Position numbers and translations under genes: made by a program. Positions 11,225 to 20,555 of a DNA stretch of 64,000 nt are shown here, piece by piece. The notes below the pieces were generated by a model. It worked only from the letters and a program-made list of their open reading frames with translations. It was not told the DNA's origin and searched no databases. Position 1 is the stretch's first letter, and every line of letters starts with the position of its first letter. Location of the stretch: assembly GCA_019637265.1 (NCBI GenBank), contig JAHBVY010000011.1:1-64000 (forward strand), in the 5' to 3' direction. The stretch is from Polyangiaceae bacterium. GTDB taxonomy: Bacteria; Myxococcota_A; Polyangia; Polyangiales; Polyangiaceae.

Positions 11225-12055
11225 ATGATGCAGCCGCCTCCCTCCTCCCAGTCCTCCGAGCCAGCCGCAGCGCGCCGCCCTGCTCAGCCCGCCCACGGTG
11301 CGCAGGACCGCCCCGCCCCCCACCCTGTGCCTGGCGCGCCGCCTCAGCGCGCCAAGCGCACTTACCAGCGCGCGGCGGCGCGCAAGGGGCACATCTTGGA
11401 GGCCGCGCTCGCGGTGTTCGCGGAGCGCGGCTACCACGCGGCCAGCGTGGCGGACATCTGCGAGCGCGCGGCGATCGGCCGTGCCACGCTGTATCAATAT
11501 TTCAGCGACAAGCACGACGTGCTCTTGGCGCTGGTAGAGCAGATCTACGAGCGCATCACCGAGCGCTTCGCGGCGCGCACCCCCGTGCGTTTCCCCGCGG
11601 ATTCGAGCGCGCCGCGCCCCACGCGCGAGGCGAGCGTGGCCTTCATGCAGCATCGCCTGCTGGGCGTGCTCCAAGCGGTGTTCGATGACGCGGAGACCAC
11701 GCGGCTCATCCTGCGCGCGGCGCGCGGCGTGGGGGGCGTGGTGGAGGGCGCGCTCCAGCGCCTGGACGCCGTGATCTTGGACGCCATCGCCGGTGAGCTG
11801 CGGGGCGCCATCGCCGCGTCCATCGTGCGCCCCTTGGACGTCGAGCTGACGGCGCGCTTCATGGTGGGGGGCCTCGAGAAGGTGGTGCTGAGCCACCTGG
11901 ATGAAGATCGCCCGCTCGAGCTCGAGCACCTGGCGCGCGAGGTCACCTTGCTCGAGGCGATCGGCATCCTCACCGAGCCGCCCAGCTCGCCTCCATCCTC
12001 CGGGGTGGACAGAAACGCGACACCGCCGAGCGCGGCTTCGGCCGCTGACGACTAG
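11225..12055 (+). CDS. TetR-family transcriptional regulator
   Basis: A 276-aa protein: a Pro/Ala-rich N-terminal extension (about 1-45), then a TetR helix-turn-helix (HILEAALAVFAERGYHAASV ... AAIGRATLYQYFSDKHDVLL), then a long helical ligand-binding domain and a Pro/Ser tail. TetR proteins are dimeric repressors released by small ligands. The ATG at 11225 abuts a perfect 32-bp palindrome and has no Shine-Dalgarno; either the mRNA is leaderless or translation begins at the in-frame GTG at 11327 that removes the extension. It heads a same-strand cluster with a diiron protein and a hydrolase, which it probably controls. Confidence 0.85.
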   Translation: MMQPPPSSQSSEPAAARRPAQPAHGAQDRPAPHPVPGAPPQRAKRTYQRAAARKGHILEAALAVFAERGYHAASVADICERAAIGRATLYQYFSDKHDVLLALVEQIYERITERFAARTPVRFPADSSAPRPTREASVAFMQHRLLGVLQAVFDDAETTRLILRAARGVGGVVEGALQRLDAVILDAIAGELRGAIAASIVRPLDVELTARFMVGGLEKVVLSHLDEDRPLELEHLAREVTLLEAIGILTEPPSSPPSSGVDRNATPPSAASAADD

Positions 12056-12164
12056 ACAGTTTCTTGAACTACCATCTTGAGCGATCCAACCCCCCCAAAA
12101 ACCCAGAACCCCAGGCGACGCCGCTCGCCACCGAAGCCCCGAGCTCACCCCACCACGAGGCCCC

Positions 12165-13136
12165 ATGCGATTCACCCCCGAGAACTTCCCTCCGTATCAG
12201 CTGCTCGATCCGGTCGCGACTGGTGAGCGCCAGGCCGACCAGAAGACGCGGCAGCTCGAGCGCCTCTACCACCTGACGCAGAAGCACAGCTGGGATGGGC
12301 GCGCGGTGCTGGGCGCGCTGATCGATCGTCACGGTCCGCCCGGCGCGGGGCTCGAGCCGCGGACGCGCGACGCGCTGCGCCGGGTGATGACGGTGCTGAT
12401 GTGGGGGGAGCTGGCGGCGTGGAACATCAGCGCGGATTTGGCGCTCGAGATCCCTGATTTGGAGGCCAAGATGGCCGCCACGGCGCAGGTGTTCGACGAG
12501 GCGCGGCACTTCTACGTGCTGCGCGACTACGTGAGCCAGCTGGGCACCTCCGAGCGCATCGGCGGGCTGCCGAACCGGCTCTTCACCAAGGTGCTGAGCG
12601 CGCCCACGCTGTGCCAGAAGCTGGTGGGGATGCAGCTCTTGTTCGAGACCAACGCCGTGGTGATGTTCCGGCGCATCGGTGAGTCGGAGCTGTGCCCCAT
12701 CTTGCACGAGCTGCTCCCCTACTTCGAGCGCGATGAGTCGCGCCACGTGGGGCTCGGGGTGATGTACGCGCCGAAGCTCATCGAGCGCATGAGCCGCGCG
12801 GAGGCGCGCGCCACGGCGCGCTTTCAGCTGGAGTGCACGCTGCTGCTCATGGCGTCGGGCTTTGTTTTCCGTGAGGATTTTGCGGCGCTGGGGCTCGACC
12901 AGCGGCAGATGGCGATCCGCGTCTCCAGCATGCAAGACGAGGTGGTGAAGCAGATGGTGGAGGTGAGCGGGCGCAGCGTGCTGCGCGCCGTGGCGAGCCC
13001 ACGCGCGGGGGTGGGCCCGAAGATCCTCGACTTCATCCACCCGGCGGACGGCATCGCGTCAGCGCCGGCGTGGCACCAGCGGGTGCACGGCGCTATCATC
13101 CGCGCCGCCCACCGCCTCGATCGCGCTTACAGCTGA
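12165..13136 (+). CDS. Ferritin-like diiron protein (putative oxygenase/oxidase)
   Basis: A 323-aa all-helical protein with a complete ferritin-type diiron set: Glu82 (GELAAW), Glu112-x2-His115 (DEARHFY), Glu161 (LFETNAV), Glu191-x2-His194 (DESRHVG). The two halves are evenly spaced (82/112/115 and 161/191/194). It could be a long-chain hydroxylase, N-oxygenase or desaturase-like enzyme; the substrate is unknown. A GAGG Shine-Dalgarno lies 4 nt before the ATG. The neighbours are a TetR regulator upstream and an α/β hydrolase downstream, suggesting a small lipid or xenobiotic pathway. Confidence 0.75.
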   Translation: MRFTPENFPPYQLLDPVATGERQADQKTRQLERLYHLTQKHSWDGRAVLGALIDRHGPPGAGLEPRTRDALRRVMTVLMWGELAAWNISADLALEIPDLEAKMAATAQVFDEARHFYVLRDYVSQLGTSERIGGLPNRLFTKVLSAPTLCQKLVGMQLLFETNAVVMFRRIGESELCPILHELLPYFERDESRHVGLGVMYAPKLIERMSRAEARATARFQLECTLLLMASGFVFREDFAALGLDQRQMAIRVSSMQDEVVKQMVEVSGRSVLRAVASPRAGVGPKILDFIHPADGIASAPAWHQRVHGAIIRAAHRLDRAYS

Positions 13137-13137
13137 C

Positions 13138-13166
13138 GCCCAGCGGAGCTCGTGGTGGCGCTGGGC
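13138..13166 (+). terminator. Stem-loop after the diiron gene
   Basis: An 8-bp perfect stem GCCCAGCG / CGCTGGGC with a 13-nt loop, starting 2 nt after the stop codon. There is no T-run, so it is a weak terminator candidate or an attenuator before the hydrolase gene that starts 23 bp later. Confidence 0.35.
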
Positions 13167-13188
13167 TCGCTCACTTCACCGCGTTATC

Positions 13189-14205
13189 ATGAGCTCACCT
13201 GACAATCACCTCACGTCGGCTCCCAGCTCCAGCGCAGCCGAGCCCGAAGCAGCCAGCCCCAGCGCAGCCGGGTCCGGCGCCGCCGACTCGAGCGCCCCCG
13301 AGTCCGTCAGCTCGGGGCACAGCAGTTTGGGGCCTGGCAGCTCGGGGTTTGGCGCGGCTCCTCTGGCCACCGAGCACGGCGCTCGCGTCATCAGCGAGCG
13401 GCGTGGCGTGGCCCTCGGGGTAGGCGGTGTGCGGCTCCACTACGAGCTGCGCGGCGCGGAAGACAGCCCACCGCTCTTGTTGATTCGGGGCTTGGCGAGG
13501 CACCTGCTCCACTGGGGCGAGCTCACCCCGCTGTTGGAGCGCGATTTCCGCCTGATTTTGTTCGATAACCGCGGCATGGGGCGGAGCGACGTGCCACCGC
13601 CGCCCTACACCACGCGGGTGATGGCGGATGACGCCGCGCGCCTGCTCAATCAAGTGGGCTATGGGCAGGTCGATGTGTTCGGGATGTCGCTCGGCGGGAT
13701 GATCGCGCAGGAGCTGGCGCTGCGGCACCCGAAGCGGGTGCGGCGGCTGGTGCTCGGGTGCACGCGCTCAGGGCCTGGCGGTGGGCCGCGCATCGCGCCG
13801 CGGGTGATCTGGCGGATGCTGAGCGCCGGGCGGCTCCCACCGGATGAGGCCATGGCGCGCACCGCGAGCCTGGCGCTCACCCGCGACTTCATCGCGCGGC
13901 GGCCGGAGGTCGTGGAGAGCTGGCGCGACTTGGCGCGGGAGCTGCCGCCGTCGAAGCGCGGCTTCTTGGGGCAGCTGCTCGCGGGCGCGACCCACCGCAC
14001 CACGGGGCGCCTGCACCAGCTCACGCAGCCCACCCTGGTGCTCACGGGGGACGCGGACGAGCTGATCCACGCAGATCACTCGCGGAGCCTCGCGCGCGCC
14101 ATCCCCGGCGCGCGCCTCGAGCTATTGCCCGGCGCCGGCCACGACTTCAGCACGGAGCAGCCGGAGCGCACCGCCGAGCTGCTGCGCGAGTTCTTGCTGA
14201 GCTGA
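13189..14205 (+). CDS. α/β-hydrolase fold protein
   Basis: A 338-aa protein. The first ~70 residues are a low-complexity Ser/Ala/Gly segment not seen in the family; the fold begins at about 75 (GVRLHYELRG). The catalytic set is visible: nucleophile Ser167 in GMSLGG, acid probably Asp290 in TGDADELI, and His318 in GAGHDF. LFDNRGMGRSD is the typical strand after the oxyanion loop. Likely an esterase, lactonase or haloperoxidase-like hydrolase. It follows the diiron gene on the same strand, with a stem-loop between. The true start may be downstream of the ATG at 13189. Confidence 0.8.
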   Translation: MSSPDNHLTSAPSSSAAEPEAASPSAAGSGAADSSAPESVSSGHSSLGPGSSGFGAAPLATEHGARVISERRGVALGVGGVRLHYELRGAEDSPPLLLIRGLARHLLHWGELTPLLERDFRLILFDNRGMGRSDVPPPPYTTRVMADDAARLLNQVGYGQVDVFGMSLGGMIAQELALRHPKRVRRLVLGCTRSGPGGGPRIAPRVIWRMLSAGRLPPDEAMARTASLALTRDFIARRPEVVESWRDLARELPPSKRGFLGQLLAGATHRTTGRLHQLTQPTLVLTGDADELIHADHSRSLARAIPGARLELLPGAGHDFSTEQPERTAELLREFLLS

Positions 14206-14264
14206 GCGGCGGCGCACAAAGTCAAGATGACTGACCACTGCTGTGCGCACAGCTACCCTAGCTA

Positions 14265-14290
14265 GGGCGGGTTTGAAACCCGCCCCTACC
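14265..14290. repeat. REP-like palindrome, type GGGCGGG-TTTGAAA-CCCGCCC
   Basis: A perfect hairpin with 7-bp GC stems (14265-14271 and 14279-14285) closing on TTTGAAA, followed by CTACC. The 18 bp TTGAAACCCGCCCCTACC recur exactly at 63242-63259. It sits between the convergent hydrolase and aldehyde dehydrogenase genes, a usual place for REP elements, and may act as a bidirectional terminator. Confidence 0.55.
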
Positions 14291-14311
14291 GCCACAGCAG
14301 CAGACGGCGCG

Positions 14312-15862
14312 TCACACCTGGAGGTAGCGCGCGATCAGCGGGCCGTTGCCTTGAACGGCGACGCGCTGTTGGTACAGCGCGAGGCCGCGCAGGCCTCCGA
14401 GCTCCTCACCGCCGCCGGCGCGCCCTGGCCCGCCGTGCAGCAGATCGGGCAACACCAGGCTCGGCGCGGGTGAGCGGTCCGCCACCTTGGCGTCCACCAC
14501 CACCACGCGACCGCTGTGCGGGAGCAGCTCGAGCAGGAGCCTCCCCACCTGCTCGCGGTCGTCGCCGTACACGCTGGTCACCAGGCTCCCCTCCCCCAGC
14601 CGAACCAGCTCCGCCGCTCGCTCGGCGCTGCCGTCGTAAGGCACCAGCGTGGCCACGGGGCCAAACGCCTCCACCCGATGCACGGCGCTCGCCGCGCTCA
14701 CGTCCTCCGCCACGAGCAAGAGCGGCGCCACGAACGCTCCCTCACTGGCGCTCGCCGACGTCAGCTCGAAGCCATCCAATTTCCCCCAGGCAATGCGCGC
14801 GCCGGTCAAGAGCTGCTCTACCGCGGCGCGCACGCGGCCCTGCTGCTCCTTCGTGGTGAGCGGCCCCACGCGCACGCCCTCCACCGACGGGTCGCCCACG
14901 CGGATCTCCGCGAGGCGCTCGCTCAGCGCCTCCGTGACCCGCTGAAGGTCAGCTTCAGGGACCAGTACGCGGCGCACCGCCGTGCACTTTTGCCCCGCTT
15001 TTTGCGTCATGTCGCGCACCACGTCGCGGAGCAGCGCCTGGAAGGTGGCCTCCTCCGCGTCCGGCACCAGCACCGCGGCGTTCAGGCTGTCCGCCTCGAC
15101 GTTGACGCGCACGCCGCGGTCGAGCAGCGCCGCGTGCCCGCGCACGACGCGCGCGGTGCGGCTACCGCCGGTGAACGCCACCACGTCCTCGTGACGCAAG
15201 TGGTCAAGCAGGCTACCCACGTCGCCCGACAGGAGCGACAGCGCGCCGCGCGGCAGCTCGGCGCGCTCGATCACCGGGCGCAGGCTCCGATAGGCGACGA
15301 GCGCGGTCGCTGGAGCAGGCTTGGTGAGCACCGGCATCCCCGCGAGCAGCGCGCAGGCGGCCTTCTCGGCCCAGCCCCACGCCGGGAAATTGAACGCGCC
15401 GATGTGCACCGCCACGCCGCGGAGCGGCACGAGCACGTGACGCCCTTGGAGCCGCGAGCCGGAGCCGATGTCCACCGGCTCACCGTCTTCGAGCACCCGG
15501 CGCGCGCCGAGGCGACGCCCGAGCTCGGCGTAAGCCATCAAGGTGCCCGAGGCGCCGTCGAGATCGAACTTGGCGTCGCTGCGGGTGTTGCCGCCGTTCT
15601 TCACCGCGACCTCGATCAGCGCCTCGCGCTCCGCGTGGAGCGCCTGGCTCATGCGCGCGAGCAGCTCGCCGCGCTCCGCGAAGGTGAGCGCGCGAAGCCG
15701 TGGACCACCCTCGGTGCGCGCGTACTCGAGCGCCGCCGCCAAATCGAAGCCGCCCGGCGCGCACTCGGCGAGCACCTCCCCGGTGGTGGGGTTACGGAGC
15801 TGCCACGGGGCGCCGCTGCCCTGCACCCACTGCCCATTCAAATAGCTCTCAAGCTCGTCCAC
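14312..15862 (-). CDS. BoxD/PaaZ-type CoA-linked semialdehyde dehydrogenase
   Basis: A 516-aa aldehyde dehydrogenase with catalytic Cys293 (GQKCTAVRR), the cofactor motif [25 protein letters not shown] and FTGGSRTA, and [11 protein letters not shown] in place of the usual ELGG. These features and the length match 3,4-dehydroadipyl-CoA semialdehyde dehydrogenase (BoxD, aerobic benzoyl-CoA pathway) and the N-terminal half of PaaZ (phenylacetate pathway). No C-terminal MaoC hydratase domain is present, which favours BoxD. It oxidises a CoA-bound semialdehyde to the acid. GTG start with AGGAGGTG 6 nt upstream. No other box or paa genes are in the window. Confidence 0.8.
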   Translation of the reverse strand: MDELESYLNGQWVQGSGAPWQLRNPTTGEVLAECAPGGFDLAAALEYARTEGGPRLRALTFAERGELLARMSQALHAEREALIEVAVKNGGNTRSDAKFDLDGASGTLMAYAELGRRLGARRVLEDGEPVDIGSGSRLQGRHVLVPLRGVAVHIGAFNFPAWGWAEKAACALLAGMPVLTKPAPATALVAYRSLRPVIERAELPRGALSLLSGDVGSLLDHLRHEDVVAFTGGSRTARVVRGHAALLDRGVRVNVEADSLNAAVLVPDAEEATFQALLRDVVRDMTQKAGQKCTAVRRVLVPEADLQRVTEALSERLAEIRVGDPSVEGVRVGPLTTKEQQGRVRAAVEQLLTGARIAWGKLDGFELTSASASEGAFVAPLLLVAEDVSAASAVHRVEAFGPVATLVPYDGSAERAAELVRLGEGSLVTSVYGDDREQVGRLLLELLPHSGRVVVVDAKVADRSPAPSLVLPDLLHGGPGRAGGGEELGGLRGLALYQQRVAVQGNGPLIARYLQV

Positions 15863-16134
15863 GCTTCACCTCCTGCTCACCCTCGCGCTCTCGACGCGGT
15901 GTCGCTTGAACCCGCAGGCTGCGTCAAGCGGCTACGCCGCAGCCCATCATCTGAGCGCGCCAGCGCGTGGCAAGGGCTGGCTGGAGCCGGGCAGCGCAGG
16001 GCGTCATCGCGTTGCGACGGGTGACCCACTATCAGGCAAGGCGCGCGTGTACCGTGGAGCAACGACTACCCGTCCAACCCCAAAAAATCCCGCCCTTCGC
16101 GACGACTGATCATTCGCCCCGACCCATCGACACA

Positions 16135-16968
16135 TCAGGGCGACGTCGCGCCAGCCCGGCACGCGAAGGCGTGGTTCAGCGGGCCGTGTCCATTCCCGAA
16201 GCCGGGCGCGGCGAGCATCGCCTGGCGCACGTACTCGCGCGCGAGGCGCACCGCGTGGCTCAAGGTGTGCCCCTCCCCCAAGTTGGTGGCGATGGCCGAG
16301 GCCAAGGTGCAGCCGGTGCCATGGGTGGAGCGCGTGACGATGCGCTCGTCCTCGAACCACACCTGCTCCCCGTCCGCCGTGCGGAGCAGATCGCAAATGG
16401 TGTCGCCAGGCAGGTGCCCGCCCTTGATCAGCACCGCGCCCACGCCCGTCGTGAGCAGCGTGTCCGCCGCGCGCTCGAAGTCCTCACGACACTCGATGTG
16501 GACCCCGCTCAGCGCCTCCGCCTCGGGCAGATTCGGCGTGACCAGCGACGCGCGCGGGATGAGGTCCATCAAGAGCGCCCGCGCCACGTCGCTCTCCGCC
16601 AAGCGACCGCCGCTCGTGGCCACCAGCACCGGATCGACCACCAGGGGCACGCTGTGGCTGCCAAGGCTCGCCGCCACCGCCTTCACCGCGCCGCGTGTAG
16701 GCAGCATCCCTGTCTTGATCACGTCGGCGCCCAGATCGCTCAGCACCACCTCGATCTGCCGCTGGATGAGCCACGGCTCGATCGCCTCCACCTCCGCGAC
16801 CTCGCAGGTGTTCTGCGCCGTGATCGCGGTGATGGCCGTCATCGCGAAGCCCCCCAGCACGGTCACCGTCTTGATGTCCGCTTGGATCCCCGCGCCACCG
16901 CCCGAGTCGCTGCCCGCGATGATCAACACCCGGGGCGGCTTCGCCTCGTCATCCATGCTCACGCTCAT
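16135..16968 (-). CDS. thiD: Hydroxymethylpyrimidine (phosphate) kinase
   Basis: A 277-aa ribokinase-fold kinase: the N-terminal IAGSDSGGGAGIQAD loop binds HMP, VDPVLVATSG lies mid-protein, and HGTGCTLASAI near the C-terminus carries the anion hole and catalytic Cys typical of ThiD. It phosphorylates HMP and HMP-P to HMP-PP for thiamine synthesis. The start at 16968 has GAGGG 5 nt upstream; an upstream start would add 23 atypical residues. It is not next to other thiamine genes, and no TPP riboswitch is evident before it. Confidence 0.92.
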   Translation of the reverse strand: MSVSMDDEAKPPRVLIIAGSDSGGGAGIQADIKTVTVLGGFAMTAITAITAQNTCEVAEVEAIEPWLIQRQIEVVLSDLGADVIKTGMLPTRGAVKAVAASLGSHSVPLVVDPVLVATSGGRLAESDVARALLMDLIPRASLVTPNLPEAEALSGVHIECREDFERAADTLLTTGVGAVLIKGGHLPGDTICDLLRTADGEQVWFEDERIVTRSTHGTGCTLASAIATNLGEGHTLSHAVRLAREYVRQAMLAAPGFGNGHGPLNHAFACRAGATSP

Positions 16969-17092
16969 CTGACCCTCAGAGCAAAGCGAGCCGAGCGCCG
17001 CAAGGGGGATCTCGCGTGGCTCGGCACGCACCAGCACCGAACGGCGTCAGCGCCGATTGACCTGACCCGCGGCGCGAGATATCCCGCGGCCG

Positions 17093-17602
17093 ATGCGCGC
17101 TACCGGCTGGCTCTTCCTCGTCCCGTCCCTCCTGCTCGCCTGCGCCGGCAGTCCGCCGCCACCCGCCAACACGGCGGCGCCGGAGGTCACCGCGGAGGAG
17201 CTGACGGGGAAGCCAGGACACCTGACGCTCGGTCAGCTCAGCATGACCCACGGCGACAAGACCATCACCCTCCACCCCGACGGTCGCGTGGGGCTGATGG
17301 GCGGCGCTGAGCTCGGCACCCTCGAGCGCAGCGGGCGCTTCGTGAACGCGAGCGGGGAGGTGCTGGCCGAGTTGACGGAGGAGGGTGAGATCATGACGGG
17401 TGAGGACGACTACCTCCCGCTGCGCCTGAACCAGGACGGCGAGCTGCACGTCCTCGATCGGGATCAGCGGCTCCACATCCTGGAGGACGGGCGCCTCAGC
17501 GATCCATCCATGGAGGTGACCTTCACCGGCGTCACGCCCGAGACGCGGCGCGCCGCGATGTTCCTCTTGGTGATGGCTGCCTACCCCATCAGCTCCAGAT
17601 GA
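17093..17602 (+). CDS. Small lipoprotein
   Basis: A 169-aa protein with a short signal peptide and lipobox LLLAC (Cys17), a Pro-rich spacer, then a β-rich domain with repeated DGxxxLxxxG turns (HPDGRVGLMG, NASGEVLAEL, NQDGELHVL, LEDGRLSD). This looks like a small β-meander. It ends with a hydrophobic segment. It overlaps the following gene by ATGA and so is coupled to the DUF4105 protein. Likely a periplasmic partner. Family not recognised. Confidence 0.7.
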   Translation: MRATGWLFLVPSLLLACAGSPPPPANTAAPEVTAEELTGKPGHLTLGQLSMTHGDKTITLHPDGRVGLMGGAELGTLERSGRFVNASGEVLAELTEEGEIMTGEDDYLPLRLNQDGELHVLDRDQRLHILEDGRLSDPSMEVTFTGVTPETRRAAMFLLVMAAYPISSR

Positions 17603-19716
17603 AGCGGCTCGCGCTCGCGCTCTCACTGCTGCTCACGGCCTCAGCGCACACCGCGAGCGCCGCTCCTGAAGCGTCACCCGCCGCGGCTCCGAGTGACGCG
17701 GCTCCGAGTGACGCGACGCCGCGCGCTGCGAAGCCCCAACGCAAGCCGAACGCCAAGCGCCAAGCGGACGCCAAGCAGCGACCGAACGCCAAGCGCCAAG
17801 CAGGCGCCAAGAAGGCACGCGCGCCCGATCCTCACGCGAAGGGTCGCCAGGCGGCGGTGGAGGCGCTGGTGCGGCGCGCGAAGTCAGCCAAACTGGCTGA
17901 CGACTTGATGTGGCGCCGCCTGCTGCGCTACCGCGGCACCCTGTTCGGTGGTGTCCGCAGCGAGGCCGACGGCAAGCACTTCTTCTTGGCTGCGGACGGC
18001 AAGACGAACCCCGAGGCCGAGCTCGAGGCAACGCTGCGCGCCTTCTTCGACCCGCACTGGTCATCCCCCATCAGCGACCTGGAGCACCCCTACTGCCGCT
18101 TCCCGGCGCGGCTCGCCTGGCTCAACGCACGCCTCGGCTTCGACTTCAGCCAGCTGCCGCGCCGTGAGTGCCCCAGGTTCCAAGAGTTCGTCCTTCGCCT
18201 CGACGCGGACGCCCTGGTGCTGGTGTTCTCGTCCTATTACCTGAACAACCCCGCGAGCGCCTTCGGGCACACCTTCCTGCGCGTGAACAAGCGCCACCGG
18301 GGCGGCGCTCGAGGCGGCGTGGAGCTGCTCGACTATGGCATCGACTACGCCGCGATCGCCGACACCTCGAACGCGCTCATCTACGGCATCCGCGGGCTGA
18401 CAGGCCTCTTCCCCGGGGTGTTCAGTCAGATCCCGTATTACGTCAAGGTGCGCGAGTACAACGACTACGAGTCGCGCGACTTGTGGGAGTACGAGCTCGA
18501 CCTCTCCCGCGCCGAGCTCAGCATGGTGATCGCCCACCTGTGGGAGATGGGCTTCAACCACTTCGACTACTTCTACCTCAGCGAGAACTGCTCCTATCAC
18601 ATCTTGGGGCTGCTCGAGGTCGCGAGCCCGCGGCTGAACCTGCTGTCGCGCGTCGGTTGGCCCGTGATCCCGGCGGACACCGTCAAAGCAGCTTACCATC
18701 AACCAGGCCTGGTGCGCCGGGTGCACTACCGCCCCTCGAATCGCAGCCAGTTTCACGCGCGGCTCGACTCACTGACGAGCGATGAGCGCGACGTGCTCGC
18801 GCGCCTGATGGCAGACGCCAGCGCGCCATTCCCCGCGGAATATGACGAGGCGCGTCAGGCGAAGGTGCTCGACGTGGCGCTCGATCTGTTCGACTTCCAG
18901 CTCGCGCGCGACTTGGTGCGCGCGCCAGGCGAGGAGGGGGACCGCATCGGGGCGGAGCGCAAGCACCAGCTGCTGGAGCGGCGCGCGGCCTTGCTCATCG
19001 AGAGCGAGGAGCACGTCATGGATCCCCCGCTGAGCAAGATGCCGCATCGGGGCCACGGCTCCACCCGCCTCGGCCTGGGCTCGGGCTACCAAACCGAGCG
19101 CGGCTACCAACATCGCTTGAACCTACGGCTCGCGCTCCACGACCTCGCGGATCCAAGCGCCGGCTACCCCGATTTCGCCGCCATCGAGTTCTTACCGCTC
19201 GAGCTCCGCTATCAGGTGGAAAATCCCTCCGTTTCGCTCGAGCACCTGAGCCTGGTGAAGATCACCTCGCTGTCCCCGCTCGGGCGCTTTCAAGGCGGTT
19301 GGTCATGGGCCCTGAACGTCGGCGCGCGGCGGACTTACGACGCGGGCTGCGACGGCTGCCTCTCGGGCGTGCTCCAGTTCGGCGCGGGCTTCGCCGTGGC
19401 CCCGTTCGGCGACGCGCTGACGACCTGGGTGCTCGCGGACGCGCGGCTGCTCGCCCCGGTGGATCGCGACGGCTTGTTCGACTGGCTGCGCGCCGGCATC
19501 GGCCCCACGGGTGGGCTGCGCCTGCGCCTCACGGAGGACCTCGCGCTGCTCGGCGCGGGCGAGCTCAGCTACCTGCCGGCTCAAGAGCCGCACTTCACCT
19601 GGCGCGGGGACGGCACGCTGCGCTGGCAGTTGGTCAGGGATTTTGCCTTGAGCCTCGAGGGCAGCCTCTCCCCCGAGTCGCGGTCGGCCCACGCCATGAG
19701 CCTGATGTACTTCTAG
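17599..19716 (+). CDS. DUF4105 (Lnb N-terminal-like) envelope protein
   Basis: A 705-aa protein: a signal peptide (about 1-22), then a low-complexity Lys/Ala/Gln stretch with repeated PNAKRQA units (about 45-75), then the DUF4105 domain with FSSYYLNNPASAFGHTFLRV and later YFYLSENCSYHILGLLE, whose Asn-Cys is the conserved core. The C-terminal ~230 residues look like a β-barrel or β-rich module ending in aromatic MSLMYF, as outer-membrane proteins do. DUF4105 domains are related to the lipoprotein N-acyltransferase Lnb; enzymatic activity here is inference. Start overlaps the upstream lipoprotein stop. Confidence 0.75.
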   Translation: MKRLALALSLLLTASAHTASAAPEASPAAAPSDAAPSDATPRAAKPQRKPNAKRQADAKQRPNAKRQAGAKKARAPDPHAKGRQAAVEALVRRAKSAKLADDLMWRRLLRYRGTLFGGVRSEADGKHFFLAADGKTNPEAELEATLRAFFDPHWSSPISDLEHPYCRFPARLAWLNARLGFDFSQLPRRECPRFQEFVLRLDADALVLVFSSYYLNNPASAFGHTFLRVNKRHRGGARGGVELLDYGIDYAAIADTSNALIYGIRGLTGLFPGVFSQIPYYVKVREYNDYESRDLWEYELDLSRAELSMVIAHLWEMGFNHFDYFYLSENCSYHILGLLEVASPRLNLLSRVGWPVIPADTVKAAYHQPGLVRRVHYRPSNRSQFHARLDSLTSDERDVLARLMADASAPFPAEYDEARQAKVLDVALDLFDFQLARDLVRAPGEEGDRIGAERKHQLLERRAALLIESEEHVMDPPLSKMPHRGHGSTRLGLGSGYQTERGYQHRLNLRLALHDLADPSAGYPDFAAIEFLPLELRYQVENPSVSLEHLSLVKITSLSPLGRFQGGWSWALNVGARRTYDAGCDGCLSGVLQFGAGFAVAPFGDALTTWVLADARLLAPVDRDGLFDWLRAGIGPTGGLRLRLTEDLALLGAGELSYLPAQEPHFTWRGDGTLRWQLVRDFALSLEGSLSPESRSAHAMSLMYF

Positions 19717-19735
19717 CGCTGACTATCCAGACCGC

Positions 19736-19965
19736 GCCAGATCGTGAGGTACATTCACTATCTATGGTGCGGACCACAAAAAACGAACCGCGCCAATCCG
19801 AATCGTGAGGCGTACTCACTACCCAGGTGGCGCGGCTCGCCCACGCGGGCATCAGCCCGCCTGGATCGCCTGATACCGCGGCTCAGATGACGCTACGGCT
19901 CAGCTTACACTGCAGCTCAGCTTACAGTGCAGCTCAGCTTACAGTGCAGCTCAGATGATGTGAGT
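19736..19965. repeat. Direct and tandem repeats between convergent genes
   Basis: Two direct copies of a ~30-bp stretch beginning ATCGTGAGG (about 19741 and 19803), each holding a GTGA...TCAC palindrome. They are followed by five phased 17-bp units (19881-19897, 19898-19914, 19915-19931, 19932-19948, 19949-19965), the central ones GCTCAGCTTACAGTGCA. The last unit runs over the stop codon of the minus-strand DUF3015 gene. Confidence 0.6.
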
Positions 19966-20472
19966 GCAGGCGAGGGACTTGTCCTCCTTCAGCACCCGCA
20001 GCACGTTCTCGCTGATCTCGGCGTCGCTCGCGGCGGCGCTCGAGAACACCGTCTTGAACTGACGCTGCAGCGAGCGGCCCACGGCCTTGGCGCTCTTACA
20101 GCCCGCGACGCTCGTGAGCCCCGCGATGGTCGCGCCCTTGCCGCGCGCGGCGTCCTTGGCCAGCGCCGAGCGGTTCGTCTCCACGAACACCGCCGCGCTG
20201 CCGCCAGAGTAGCCGGAGCCATCGCAGTTGCTGGTGCCCGAGGTGATGCCGAACGTCTGAGTCCCTGACGTACCGTTGGTCGTCGCCGCGAAGATCTGCG
20301 TGATCTCGTTGCTGGGCTCGAACAAGAGGCTGCCGAGGCCACAGCCCGCGGAGCCATACCCCGAGCTCTTGCGGAGGCCCGCGCTCTCCTCGAACGAATC
20401 ATCCGTCTCGGCCACTGCCTGTGACGTCAGGCACAGCAGCGCCGCACCCACCAATGCTCCAAGCTTACGCAT
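19951..20472 (-). CDS. DUF3015 family secreted protein
   Basis: A 173-aa protein with a clear signal peptide (MRKLGALVGAALLCLTSQAVA), then the DUF3015 hallmark YGSAGCGLGSLLF, QIFAATTNGTSGTQTFGITSGTSNC and a helical second half ending ...LACTHII. Periplasmic or outer-membrane associated, function unknown. The start at 20472 is supported by the signal peptide and AGGTGG 8 nt upstream; an upstream start would place charged residues before it. The 3' end is overlapped by a 17-bp tandem array. Confidence 0.85.
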   Translation of the reverse strand: MRKLGALVGAALLCLTSQAVAETDDSFEESAGLRKSSGYGSAGCGLGSLLFEPSNEITQIFAATTNGTSGTQTFGITSGTSNCDGSGYSGGSAAVFVETNRSALAKDAARGKGATIAGLTSVAGCKSAKAVGRSLQRQFKTVFSSAAASDAEISENVLRVLKEDKSLACTHII

Positions 20473-20555
20473 CCTAGAAACCACCTTTCGTGAGCGAGCC
20501 CAACGCCCGCGCGGCGAGGCTAGCGCCTCCACCCTCGCCCCGTCAACCCAAGCCG

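Noticed and set aside
14516-16024. 502-codon plus-strand frame
   Set aside because: Antisense to the aldehyde dehydrogenase, rich in Arg/His/Ala with no domain; a typical GC-rich shadow.
15967-17310. 447-codon plus-strand frame
   Set aside because: Antisense to thiD and partly into the next gene; low-complexity His/Arg-rich.
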